Below, one piece after another: positions 25,150-33,310 of a DNA stretch of 64,000 bases. Numbering within the stretch: the stretch's first letter is position 1; each line of letters begins with the position of its first letter. The notes under the pieces are model-generated. The model was given only the letters and a program-made list of their open reading frames with translations. It searched no databases and was not told where the DNA came from. The position numbers were made by a program, and so were the translations under genes. This DNA is from Io17-Chloro-G2 sp034420695 (GTDB taxonomy: Bacteria > Chloroflexota > Dehalococcoidia > Lucifugimonadales > UBA3495), in assembly GCA_034420695.1 (NCBI GenBank), contig DAOULB010000005.1:97502-161501 (forward strand), given 5' to 3'.

Positions 25150-25941
25150 GTGACCGCCGAGCGGGGAGCCGGGGCAGGCCCCGCCCAGCAGGTGTTCGGT
25201 CCCCAGGCCGGGGTCTACGCCCAGAGCCCGGTCCACATGGACGACCCCAGCTTGGACGCCATGCGCGACATGGCCGCGGAGGGCCGCTCCGGGGGCTACG
25301 GCTGGGCGCTGGACTTGGGTACCGGGGCCGGCTTCACTGCTTTCGCCATGGCAGGTTTTTCCCAGCGGGTGCTGGCCATGGACCCAACTCCGGGGATGCT
25401 GGCCCAGACCCGGCGCATCGCTCTGGAACGGGACTTGGTCAACGTGACGCCCACCCGCAATGTGGCAGAGGCCCTGCCGGTGGCTTCCGGGTCGGTAGAA
25501 CTGGTCACCAGCCGCATGGCAGCCCACCACTTTCCTGGCTTCGAGGCCATGCTCGACGAGGTAGCGCGGGTGTTAAAGCCCAGCGGCGTCTTCCTGATGG
25601 CCGACAGCATCGCGCCCGCCGACGACGCGGTGGCCGCGTGGATGAACGACATCGAGCTGCGGCGGGACTTCAGCCATATCCAAGACCGGCAGGAACGCCA
25701 TATCGAGGCACTGGTTGAAGAACGGGGGCTAAAGGTGGCGCGGAAGGCCTACACCCGAATCGGGCTGCGGTTCAACGACTGGGCGGCAAGGACTGCGACT
25801 TCGGCAGAAGAGACGGAGGCGCTGCGCCAGGACTTCCTAGCTGCCCCGGGTCCCGTTCGAGACGCCTTTCAGATCGCACCCGAGGATGGCGACATCGCCT
25901 TTTCCTGGCCTTGCCTTATTCTCGGGATGGTGAAGGGGTAG
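25150..25941 (+). CDS. Class I SAM-dependent methyltransferase
   Basis: The GTG start at 25150 opens a 263-residue frame. SAM-binding motif I is ALDLGTGAGFTAFAMA near residue 60, followed by MDPTPGMLAQTRR (motif II acid) and MLDEVARVLKPSGVFLMADS (motif III), the UbiE/Methyltransf_11 pattern. The acceptor is unknown. It probably shares a transcript with the cupin-like gene upstream. Confidence 0.88.
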   Translation: MTAERGAGAGPAQQVFGPQAGVYAQSPVHMDDPSLDAMRDMAAEGRSGGYGWALDLGTGAGFTAFAMAGFSQRVLAMDPTPGMLAQTRRIALERDLVNVTPTRNVAEALPVASGSVELVTSRMAAHHFPGFEAMLDEVARVLKPSGVFLMADSIAPADDAVAAWMNDIELRRDFSHIQDRQERHIEALVEERGLKVARKAYTRIGLRFNDWAARTATSAEETEALRQDFLAAPGPVRDAFQIAPEDGDIAFSWPCLILGMVKG

Positions 25942-25971
25942 CCGGGAGCGGACCGGCGGGTTCCCTGCGTC

Positions 25972-26670
25972 CTAGACAGTCCACTCCTCCAAGGAGTAGG
26001 CCATGTCCCAGAACTTGTGCTCCCAACGCAGGCTGGTCAGGTAGGCTTCACCCATGGCTTCCACCACCGCCGGGCCGGATCGCTGGGCGGCCCGGTCGGC
26101 CACCTCCCGGATTTCCTGGGCCAAGGCCGCAAACTCCGGCGAGACGTACATCCGGATCCACTGGCAGTAGAGGGGAGCCTGCTTGGGCTCGCCCAAACGG
26201 GCCAAGTGCTCTGCTATTTCCCAGTAACCCCACTGGCATGGCATCAGGGCCCCCACCAGTTCCCCGTAGCTCTGCTGGTGGGCCACCTTCAACAGGAAAC
26301 TGGTGTATGCGGTTGTGGTGGGGGACGCCTTGGTGGACTCCAGTTCTTCCGGGGTAATGCCGAATTCGGCGCAATAGCTCCGGTGCAGGTCCATCTCCAC
26401 GTTCAATGTCTCATCCAAGAGCTTGGCGAACCAGCCCATATCCTGCAGTTCCGGAGCTTTGGCCGATGCCAAGGCAAGCACACGGCTATAGTCGATCAGG
26501 TAGACGTAATCCTGCAGGATGTAGTGCTTGAACTTCTCCACCGCCAGCGTGCCGTCGCCTATCCCGGTGACGAAGGGATGCGCCAAAATCGCCCGACGGA
26601 TGGGTAAGGCCCTGGTTTCTATGTCTTCGGCAAAGCTCAATTCCTGCCTTTGACTCCCGTCGAGCAACAT
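25972..26670 (-). CDS. TenA family thiaminase II-like protein
   Basis: The frame extends to 26766, but homology-like sequence begins near SFAEDIETRALPIRRAIL, so I use the ATG at 26670; no clear ribosome site distinguishes starts. The product (232 residues) shows FKHYILQDYVYLIDYSRVLAL, the catalytic Cys in LMPCQWGYWEIAEHL and the closing FWDMAYSLEEW, all TenA landmarks. The enzyme salvages pyrimidine moieties of degraded thiamine. The window also has a TPP-dependent enzyme, but no other thiamine genes. Confidence 0.85.
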   Translation of the reverse strand: MLLDGSQRQELSFAEDIETRALPIRRAILAHPFVTGIGDGTLAVEKFKHYILQDYVYLIDYSRVLALASAKAPELQDMGWFAKLLDETLNVEMDLHRSYCAEFGITPEELESTKASPTTTAYTSFLLKVAHQQSYGELVGALMPCQWGYWEIAEHLARLGEPKQAPLYCQWIRMYVSPEFAALAQEIREVADRAAQRSGPAVVEAMGEAYLTSLRWEHKFWDMAYSLEEWTV

Positions 26671-26956
26671 GCAAAGGGGCGAGACAGGATTGTAGATTTT
26701 ACGAATGGGTGCGTCAAACCGGCGCCGGCCCGTCGTCTTCAGGCAGGGGCGCCAGGCGCAAAACACCCCAGCCCAGTCTTAGGAATTCCCTGTTTTCCGC
26801 CTTGACAGAGGCAAGGTTGCTTATCTTATGTTGACCTCGCCGGGCCTTCCGAATTTGGAGAAGCAGTTGCGGTGGAGGTGATTCGGGCGGCCCGGCGTTT
26901 TCTTCCCCGGGGGCGTCGTGGGGGGCCAGCCTCAGCGTCACTGTCAGTCTCCGCTT

Positions 26957-26984
26957 TCGACATTTATCCGGGGTGTTTTATAAT
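26957..26984 (+). promoter_or_regulatory. Predicted promoter of the rplI-dnaB operon
   Basis: TCGACA (26957-26962) and the consensus TATAAT (26979-26984) are 16 bases apart, 56 bases before the rplI ATG. The spacer 26671-27040 holds nothing else I can assign except TTGACA at 26802, which could belong to another promoter. Confidence 0.6.
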
Positions 26985-27040
26985 CGTTCCAGCCCCGGAT
27001 TTGCAGGTTAGTCTATTTCTGGACTCCCAAGGAAAATGCT

Positions 27041-27490
27041 ATGGAAGTCGTATTCATCAAAGATGTTACCAATCAAGCCCGGGCGGGAGACGTTAAGCGG
27101 GTGGCTGACGGCTACGCCAGGAATTACCTGATCCCGCAAGGTCTGGCCGAGGTGGCGACCCCCGAGGTCTTGAAACAATTGAGGAAGATCACGGCCCAAG
27201 GGGACGAGATTCGAGAGAAGGAAACGGCCACGCTGCAGGAACTGGCGGAAAGCCTGAACGATGTCAGCATTTCAGTGGTGGGCCGGGTTACTCCTGCCGG
27301 CCGCTACTACGGCGCCATCAGCAGCACCCAGGTCGCCGCCCAGTTGAGCGCCGAGTCCGGCCAGGAGGTGGACCGCCGGTTGGTGGAGACCTCCGATCCC
27401 ATCAGAGAGCCCGGAGAATACGACGTGGTTCTCCGGATTTCCACCGACATAACGGCCACGGTCCACGTAATTGCGGGGGTGGAGGAATAG
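27041..27490 (+). CDS. rplI: 50S ribosomal protein bL9
   Basis: The 149-residue product is full length for bL9: N-terminal domain with MEVVFIKDVTNQARAGDVKR and DGYARNYLIPQGLAEVAT, a long connecting helix, and the C-terminal rRNA-binding domain (GRYYGAISSTQVAAQL). It starts the rplI-dnaB pair seen in many bacteria. The dnaB ATG lies 4 bases after its stop. Confidence 0.97.
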   Translation: MEVVFIKDVTNQARAGDVKRVADGYARNYLIPQGLAEVATPEVLKQLRKITAQGDEIREKETATLQELAESLNDVSISVVGRVTPAGRYYGAISSTQVAAQLSAESGQEVDRRLVETSDPIREPGEYDVVLRISTDITATVHVIAGVEE

Positions 27491-27494
27491 GAGG

Positions 27495-28856
27495 ATGTAC
27501 GCGGAGAAGCTGCTTCCCCACAATTTGGAAGCAGAAGAGGCGGTGGTTGGGTCCATCCTCATCGATAGCGATTCCTTCGTAAAGGTCGCCCACGCAATCA
27601 AGCCCGAAGACTTTTACCGGGAAAAGAACCAGATGTGCTTCGCCGCTTGCTTGGCGTTGTTCCAGCGGGGCGAAGCCATCGACCAGGTAACGGTGGCCCG
27701 GGAATTGAGCTTGGCTGGCCAGCTCGAGGCTGCCGGCGGCATGGCTTACCTGAGCCACTTGGTTTCCATCACGCCCACATCCCAGCATTCGGAGTACTAT
27801 GCCGAACTGGTGGCGCGCACCTCGACCATGCGCCGCCTCATCGACGCCGCCTCTCACATTTCCGCCATCGGCTACCAGGACACCGACGACGTAGACAAGA
27901 CCCTGCGTCAAGCCGAGGACGTCCTATTTCAAGTGCGTTCCGGCAGGACCGAGCGGGGGTTTATTCCCCTGCGGGAAATCTACGACCAGTACATGGAAGA
28001 GCGGGCCGCCATTGTTGATCCCTTGGAACAGGCGGGCGGGCCCATCATGACCGGGTACAACGACTTGGACGAGTTGCTGGGCGGGCTGCAGCGCGCCGAC
28101 ATGATCATACTGGGCGCCCGGCCATCATTGGGAAAGAGCACGCTGGCAATGAACATGGCGTTGAACGCTGCCGAAAACGGCGCCAGAGTGGGCGTGTTCA
28201 GCCTGGAAATGAGCCGCGAGCAACTGGCCCTCCGACTGTTGGCCGCCGCCGCCGAAATCGATGCCCACCGCCTGCGTCTGGGGCTGTACACCGAAGCCGA
28301 GGAGCAGCGGATCATCGATTCTATAGGGCGCCTTTCGGAATTGCCCGTCTTCATCGACGATACTCCCTTCCAGGGCTTGGTGGAGATGCGGAGCAAGGCC
28401 CGCCGCCTCTCATTGGAGAGTGGTTTAGACTTGCTCATCGTCGATTACCTTCAGCTTATTCAAGGCAATACCAGGGTGAACAACCGGGTGCAGGAGATCA
28501 GCGAAATCTCCCGTTCCCTGAAGGGGATGGCCCGGGATCTGAACGCGGCGGTGCTGACCTGCTCCCAGTTGAGCCGCGTGGTGGAGAACCGGCCGGGCCA
28601 CCGGCCCCAGCTTTCCGACCTGCGGGACAGCGGTAGCATCGAGCAGGACGCCGACGTGGTGATGTTCATCCACCGGGAGGACCTGTACGCCACTGAAGAG
28701 GAATGGGACCAACAGTTTCCCGGACGTCCTTATCCCAAGAACATCGCCGAAATCATTCTTGCCAAGCACCGAAATGGGCCGACCGGCTCTCTGAAGCTGT
28801 TCTTCCGGGACAACGTGGTCCGGTTCGACTCCTTAGCTACCGTGGAATTCTTTTAG
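27495..28856 (+). CDS. dnaB: Replicative DNA helicase DnaB
   Basis: I use the ATG at 27495 (MYAEKLLPHNLEAEEAVVG), with GGAGG about 10 bases upstream. The 453-residue hexameric helicase has the N-terminal collar domain and a RecA-like motor: Walker A in GARPSLGKSTLAMNMA, the GVFSLEMSREQLALRL segment, Walker B in DLLIVDYLQLI, and a C-terminal RDSGSIEQDADVVMFIHRED. It unwinds DNA at the replication fork. DnaD-like and DnaC-like genes follow directly. Confidence 0.97.
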   Translation: MYAEKLLPHNLEAEEAVVGSILIDSDSFVKVAHAIKPEDFYREKNQMCFAACLALFQRGEAIDQVTVARELSLAGQLEAAGGMAYLSHLVSITPTSQHSEYYAELVARTSTMRRLIDAASHISAIGYQDTDDVDKTLRQAEDVLFQVRSGRTERGFIPLREIYDQYMEERAAIVDPLEQAGGPIMTGYNDLDELLGGLQRADMIILGARPSLGKSTLAMNMALNAAENGARVGVFSLEMSREQLALRLLAAAAEIDAHRLRLGLYTEAEEQRIIDSIGRLSELPVFIDDTPFQGLVEMRSKARRLSLESGLDLLIVDYLQLIQGNTRVNNRVQEISEISRSLKGMARDLNAAVLTCSQLSRVVENRPGHRPQLSDLRDSGSIEQDADVVMFIHREDLYATEEEWDQQFPGRPYPKNIAEIILAKHRNGPTGSLKLFFRDNVVRFDSLATVEFF

Positions 28857-28874
28857 CCTCATCCTTTGGTAACC

Positions 28875-29675
28875 ATGAGCTCTGACAAGTCCGCTTTTCC
28901 CGGGTTCAGCAACGTCACCGGGTACACGTCGGTGCCCAATCCCCTACTGGGGCCCCTTCTGGAAGAGATCCAGGATTTGACCGAACTGAAGGTGGCGCTC
29001 CGGGGGATCTGGCTGTTGCGGCGCAAACCGGGTTGGCCCCGGATGGCGTCCTTAGACGAGTTCCTGGTCGACGCGGTCCTGGCCCGGAGCTTCGCCGATT
29101 GTCCCGGGGGAGCGGCTGCAGAGATTAGACGAGGGCTGGCCGCTGCAGTGAAGCGGGGAATCTTCCTGAGCTACCGGCCCCAGGAGAGTTCCCAAGGACA
29201 ACAGGTTTCAAGGGAACAATTCTTGCTGAATGGCGAGAGCGACCGCAAGGCTTTAGCCAAGTTGGAATCCGGAGGTTCCGGCCTGCGGCCCAACAGCTTG
29301 GGAGATGCCATGAGGCCGGCGGGCGAACCGCCGGCGGAACGGCCCAACATCTTTGCCCTTTATGAAGAGAACGTGGGCATGATTTCACCGATGCTGGCGG
29401 AGGAGCTGAAGGAGGCCGAGGAACTGTATCCCCGGGAGTGGCTGGTAGAGGCGTTCAGGACCGCCGTGGTCAGGAACCGCCGGAATTGGGGCTACGTGGC
29501 AAGCATCCTGCGAAGATGGGCTGCCGAGGGCAAGGCTGCCGGCGGTGGACCGGACCGGGAAGGAAGGGAAGATGGAGAGCCTGGGCGAAATTCTGCGAAG
29601 GGTGACCGCCAAAAGTTCGTGGAAGCATACCAACGGAGACGGGCCAAGGCTCCTGGCCGAGCCCCCCAAGGTTGA
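28875..29675 (+). CDS. DnaD-like replication protein
   Basis: The 266-residue product has an N-terminal winged-helix-like region (about 1-100) and a C-terminal DnaD/DnaB_2 domain at about 155-225, containing NIFALYEENVGMISPMLAEE and a closing NWGYVASILRRWA. In Firmicutes DnaD-type proteins remodel origin DNA during helicase loading. The position between dnaB and a DnaC-like gene supports this. The 3' end overlaps the next gene by 104 bases and encodes a charged tail. No clear ribosome site precedes the ATG; a TTG at 28866 is the alternative. Confidence 0.8.
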   Translation: MSSDKSAFPGFSNVTGYTSVPNPLLGPLLEEIQDLTELKVALRGIWLLRRKPGWPRMASLDEFLVDAVLARSFADCPGGAAAEIRRGLAAAVKRGIFLSYRPQESSQGQQVSREQFLLNGESDRKALAKLESGGSGLRPNSLGDAMRPAGEPPAERPNIFALYEENVGMISPMLAEELKEAEELYPREWLVEAFRTAVVRNRRNWGYVASILRRWAAEGKAAGGGPDREGREDGEPGRNSAKGDRQKFVEAYQRRRAKAPGRAPQG

Positions 29676-30972
29676 CCAGTGCCCCGATTGCCGGGGCAGC
29701 GGCTGGGTCACCAAGAAGGTCCCGGTCGGCCATCCCGACTTCGGCGAGGCCTTCCCCTGCGAGTGCCGGGAGTCCACGGAGCCCCTTTCCCGAACCGCAG
29801 CCCTGCGCCGTTACAGCAACTTGGGGGCCTTGGCGCGGATCAACTTCGCCATCACCCGGACGGAAGGCCCCCTGCCCGACGCGGGCAACAGGGGACTCTT
29901 CACCGAAGCCCTGGAAGCAGCGGTAAGGTTTGCCGAAAACCCGGAAGGCTGGCTGACCCTGGCCGGGCCCAGCGGCTGCGGCAAGACCCACTTGGCGGTG
30001 GCAGTGGCCAACCGTTGCATCGAGAGAGGGCTGACGACCTTCTTCATCACCGCCGCGGACCTGCTAGACCACCTCAGGTCCGCCTACTCACCGGAAAACC
30101 AAGTGTCATTTGACGACCTGTTCGAGCAGGTCCGAAGCGTAGAGCTACTGGTCCTAGACGACCTGAGCTCCTACGGAGCGACTCCATGGGCTCGCGAGAA
30201 ACTCTTTCAGGTGCTGAACAGCCGGTTCAACGCCGGGCTGCCCACTGTGGTCACGGTCCGGGGGCCCATGCAACGGTTGAACGAAGAGGTGAGGACGCGC
30301 CTGGAGTTTCCAGAGGGCATCTCCGGCATTACCTGCCAGGTGCTTCACCTAGCCCGGTACAATACCCTCCTGTCCCGGGGCATCGGTGAACTGCCCGGGG
30401 AAATGAAACGCCGGATGACCTTTCAGAACTTCGACACGAAGGGCGGAGTATACGCCACTGACTTGGACCGGGAATCCTTGAACAGGGCAAAGTCGTCCGC
30501 TCAGACATTCGCCTCCTACCCACGAAATTGGCTAGTCTTCTACGGCCACAGGGGCTGCGGGAAGACCCACTTGGCGGTTGCAATAGGCGGGGAGAGCCAG
30601 CGGCAGGGCCGTCCCGTGTTCTATTCTTTCGTGCCCTCTTTGCTTGACCACCTGAGAGGCACTTTCGCCCCCGACAGCCCCATTGGATACGACGAGCTAT
30701 TCGAGCAAGTGAAGACCGTTCCCCTGTTGATACTGGACGACTTGGGAGCCGAGGCCAGCACACCCTGGGCTGCCGAAAAGCTGTACCAGATATTCGTGGA
30801 AAGGCATGAAGCCCGGCTACCTACGGTGATAACTACTGCCTTGGACGACTTGGAACTGGAGCAAGCACACCCCCGCCTTTGGTCTCGGCTGGTGGACTCC
30901 GAGGTGGTTACCTTGGAGCCCATTACCGCCGGGAACTACCGGGACCAGCGCCGCTCCACTCATCGTTCCTGA
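29572..30972 (+). CDS. DnaC/DnaI-like helicase loader with two tandem AAA+ domains
   Basis: ATG at 29572 follows GGAAGGGAAG inside the DnaD-like gene. The 466-residue protein is about twice the usual DnaC length. It begins with a probable zinc site (C37-x2-C40 and C63-x-C65). AAA+ domain 1 follows with Walker A GPSGCGKTHLAVA (Lys138) and Walker B LLVLDDLSS. Domain 2 has Walker A GHRGCGKTHLAVA (Lys331) and Walker B LLILDDLGAE. The two halves share DLLDHLRS/SLLDHLRG, DDLFEQVRS/DELFEQVKT and TPWAREKLFQVL/TPWAAEKLYQIF. An internal duplication is the simplest origin. It likely loads the DnaB helicase encoded just upstream. Confidence 0.85.
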   Translation: MESLGEILRRVTAKSSWKHTNGDGPRLLAEPPKVDQCPDCRGSGWVTKKVPVGHPDFGEAFPCECRESTEPLSRTAALRRYSNLGALARINFAITRTEGPLPDAGNRGLFTEALEAAVRFAENPEGWLTLAGPSGCGKTHLAVAVANRCIERGLTTFFITAADLLDHLRSAYSPENQVSFDDLFEQVRSVELLVLDDLSSYGATPWAREKLFQVLNSRFNAGLPTVVTVRGPMQRLNEEVRTRLEFPEGISGITCQVLHLARYNTLLSRGIGELPGEMKRRMTFQNFDTKGGVYATDLDRESLNRAKSSAQTFASYPRNWLVFYGHRGCGKTHLAVAIGGESQRQGRPVFYSFVPSLLDHLRGTFAPDSPIGYDELFEQVKTVPLLILDDLGAEASTPWAAEKLYQIFVERHEARLPTVITTALDDLELEQAHPRLWSRLVDSEVVTLEPITAGNYRDQRRSTHRS

Positions 30973-31043
30973 GCCAAGGGTCCTTTCATCAAGGCGACCG
31001 TCCTCAGCAGCATTCCTCAGTCAGCATTCCTGAGGCAACCTCC

Positions 31044-31073
31044 TTAACAGTTTCTTAAGGGTTCTGGGATAAT
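31044..31073 (+). promoter_or_regulatory. Promoter and Pho-box-like direct repeat before response regulator
   Basis: TTAACA (31044-31049) and TTAAGG (31055-31060) are 11 bases apart, matching the spacing of PhoB/PhoP-type binding repeats. TTAACA is also an 18-base-spaced partner of GATAAT (31068-31073). The location 47 bases before the regulator gene suggests autoregulation. Confidence 0.5.
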
Positions 31074-31119
31074 ATCCTGGCAGGTTCCTCTTTCGGATAC
31101 TGGCCCCGGGACCTTTCAA

Positions 31120-31812
31120 TTGGGTGCCGCCGTTAAACGCATTCTCATCGTAGAAGATGACCCCAGGACAGCCGAAATTGTGCGGCTGTACTTAGACCGG
31201 GACGGCTACAACGTGACCGCAGTCCACGACGGCAGGGCCGGGCTGGACGCGGTGCAGTCGGAGCCGCCGGACTTGGTCATCCTGGACCTGCTGCTTCCCG
31301 GTATGGACGGCTTGGAACTGTGCAAGGCGGTGCGCCGCGAGTGCCGGGTCCCCATCATCATGCTGACCGCCCTCAGCACCGAGCAGGACAAGCTGGCCGG
31401 TCTGGACCTTGGCGCCGACGATTACGTCACCAAGCCATTCAGCCCCCGGGAGCTCACGGCCCGGGTCCGGGCCGTCCTGCGCCGCACTGGAGATAATCCC
31501 GAAGGTTCCCAGCCTCCTTTGACCTATCTGGGACTCTCCCTTGACTTGGACCGTCACATTCTGCAGGTCGACGGCGCAGAGGCCCACCTGACCCCCACCG
31601 AGTTCCGCATCCTAGCGGCCCTGATGCGAGAGCCGGAAAGGCTGTTCAGCCGGAGCCAGTTGGTGGAGAAGGCCTTGGGCTACGACTACGAAGGCATGGA
31701 CCGGACCATCGACGTCCACATCCTCAACCTGCGCCGGAAGATCGAAGCAGACCCCAATTCTCCCAAGTACATCCGCACAGTGTACGGTATGGGCTACAAA
31801 CTGGGGGCCTGA
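31120..31812 (+). CDS. OmpR/PhoB-family response regulator
   Basis: A TTG start at 31120 gives 230 residues. The receiver domain has VEDDPR, the phosphoacceptor Asp in DLVILDLLLPGMDGLEL, Thr in IMLTAL and Lys in YVTKPFSP. The C-terminal winged helix has LTPTEFRILAALMREPERLF and IDVHILNLRRKIE, closing with IRTVYGMGYKLGA. It pairs with the histidine kinase three bases downstream. A Pho-like repeat lies upstream. Confidence 0.93.
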   Translation: MGAAVKRILIVEDDPRTAEIVRLYLDRDGYNVTAVHDGRAGLDAVQSEPPDLVILDLLLPGMDGLELCKAVRRECRVPIIMLTALSTEQDKLAGLDLGADDYVTKPFSPRELTARVRAVLRRTGDNPEGSQPPLTYLGLSLDLDRHILQVDGAEAHLTPTEFRILAALMREPERLFSRSQLVEKALGYDYEGMDRTIDVHILNLRRKIEADPNSPKYIRTVYGMGYKLGA

Positions 31813-31815
31813 CCG

Positions 31816-33180
31816 GTGGTCTATAGCCTCAGGCTGAAAATCCTCTTGAGCATGGTGGTCGTAATTCTGATTACCGTCGGCCTGATAGCGTTCATGTCCC
31901 ACCGGGCCGCCAACGCCGAGATAGAGCGGGCCCAGGTCAGGGAGGACAACCGGCGGGACCACCGGCTCAGCGTGATGGTTGCCCGGCGTTACGCCGAGCG
32001 GCGCAGTTGGTTCGACGCCCAGCCGGTGGTGGAGAGCGCGGGGGCAATCTACGGGCGCAGGGTGCTCCTGACCGACCGGGAGGGCGTTGTGGTTGCCGAC
32101 ACCAACAACACCATGCAGGGGCGGCGGTTGGACGGCAGGCGCCGGGACAGGAAGGTTGTGCCGGTAGTTGGGCCGGAAGGACAGCTTGGAGCCTTGGTGG
32201 TCAGTCCCGAATCCCCGGGCCCGCCGGAGGCGCCGCCGGGACCCGCCCTGGAGCCCACTGGGCCGTCTTTGAATATGCTCCTGGTCATGAGCGGGCTGCT
32301 GGCTACCGGGGTGGCGGTGGGTCTGACCTTCTTCCTGTCCCGCCGGGTGGTGGCCCCGGTGGAGTCCCTGGCTCAAGCCGCCCAGCGGGTGGCGCGGCGG
32401 GACTTCACCGCACGGGCCCCGTCCAAGTCCAGTGACGAGGTGGGCGAACTGGCCCGGCGATTCAACGACATGGTTGGCGAGTTGGCCCGGACCGAGGAGG
32501 TGCGCCGCAACATGGTGGCCGACTTGGCCCATGAGTTGCGCACGCCCCTGACCAACATCAGCGCCTACTTGGAAGGCATCTCCGATGGAGTGATTGAGCC
32601 GAACAGCGAGGTGTGGGACCTGATGCAGGGGGAGACCGCCCTGCTGACCCGACTGATTGAAGAGTTGCAGGACCTTGCCTTGGCCGAGTCGGGCCGGTTG
32701 CAACTGCAAGTGGAGGACTGTGACTTGGGCCAACTGACAAGGGCCGCCGTCTCGGCCTTTCAACAGCAAGCCCAAGCCAAGGAAATAGTCTTGGAAGTCC
32801 TCTCGCCCCAACAGGTCTCAGTCCAAGGCGACGGGCAGAGGCTGAACCAGGTGATTCGCAACTTGGTGAGCAACGCCATCACCCACTCGCCCCAAGGAGG
32901 GCGGGTTACGGTCAGTTCCGAACCGGGAGACGGCACCGGCAGGATTGTGGTGCAGGACACCGGCCCCGGTATCCCGGCGGAAGACCTGCCCCATATCTTT
33001 GAACGGTTCTACCGGGTGGACAAGTCCCGCTCCAGGGCCACCGGGGGCACGGGACTGGGACTTACCATTGCCCGCCGCCTGGTGGAAGCCCACGGCGGCG
33101 AGATTTCCGTGGAAAGCGAGGAAAGCCAAGGGGCCCGCTTCATTGTCGATCTACCGCGGGCTTGGACTCCTCAAGCCTAG
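31816..33180 (+). CDS. Membrane sensor histidine kinase
   Basis: GTG at 31816 gives 454 residues. Transmembrane helix 1 spans about residues 8-27. An extracytoplasmic sensor region with VLLTDREGVVVADTNNTMQG follows to about 150, with a Pro-rich stretch before helix 2 (about 153-175). A HAMP domain, the phosphorylated His in DLAHELRTPLTN, N-box NLVSNAITHSP, DTGPGIP and GGTGLGLTIARR follow. The kinase phosphorylates the regulator encoded immediately upstream. An HtrA protease gene follows, so envelope stress or phosphate are plausible signals. Confidence 0.93.
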   Translation: MVYSLRLKILLSMVVVILITVGLIAFMSHRAANAEIERAQVREDNRRDHRLSVMVARRYAERRSWFDAQPVVESAGAIYGRRVLLTDREGVVVADTNNTMQGRRLDGRRRDRKVVPVVGPEGQLGALVVSPESPGPPEAPPGPALEPTGPSLNMLLVMSGLLATGVAVGLTFFLSRRVVAPVESLAQAAQRVARRDFTARAPSKSSDEVGELARRFNDMVGELARTEEVRRNMVADLAHELRTPLTNISAYLEGISDGVIEPNSEVWDLMQGETALLTRLIEELQDLALAESGRLQLQVEDCDLGQLTRAAVSAFQQQAQAKEIVLEVLSPQQVSVQGDGQRLNQVIRNLVSNAITHSPQGGRVTVSSEPGDGTGRIVVQDTGPGIPAEDLPHIFERFYRVDKSRSRATGGTGLGLTIARRLVEAHGGEISVESEESQGARFIVDLPRAWTPQA

Positions 33181-33238
33181 CCCCGGTTCTACCGGCGGTT
33201 CCCAGAACTGCATCCCCGGCAACCGGCTTCAGAGCCGG

Positions 33239-33282
33239 ACATACCATAGAACATACCATCGCACAAACGACCGAACATACCA
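33239..33282. repeat. Three ACATACCA direct repeats upstream of htrA
   Basis: ACATACCA occurs at 33239-33246, 33251-33258 and 33275-33282, that is at 12- and 24-base spacing. The copies sit 29-72 bases before the htrA ATG, between the kinase and protease genes. The helical phasing suggests a regulator-binding array. Confidence 0.55.
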
Positions 33283-33310
33283 AATGAATCTTAACTAGAG
33301 GGCCCTGGAA

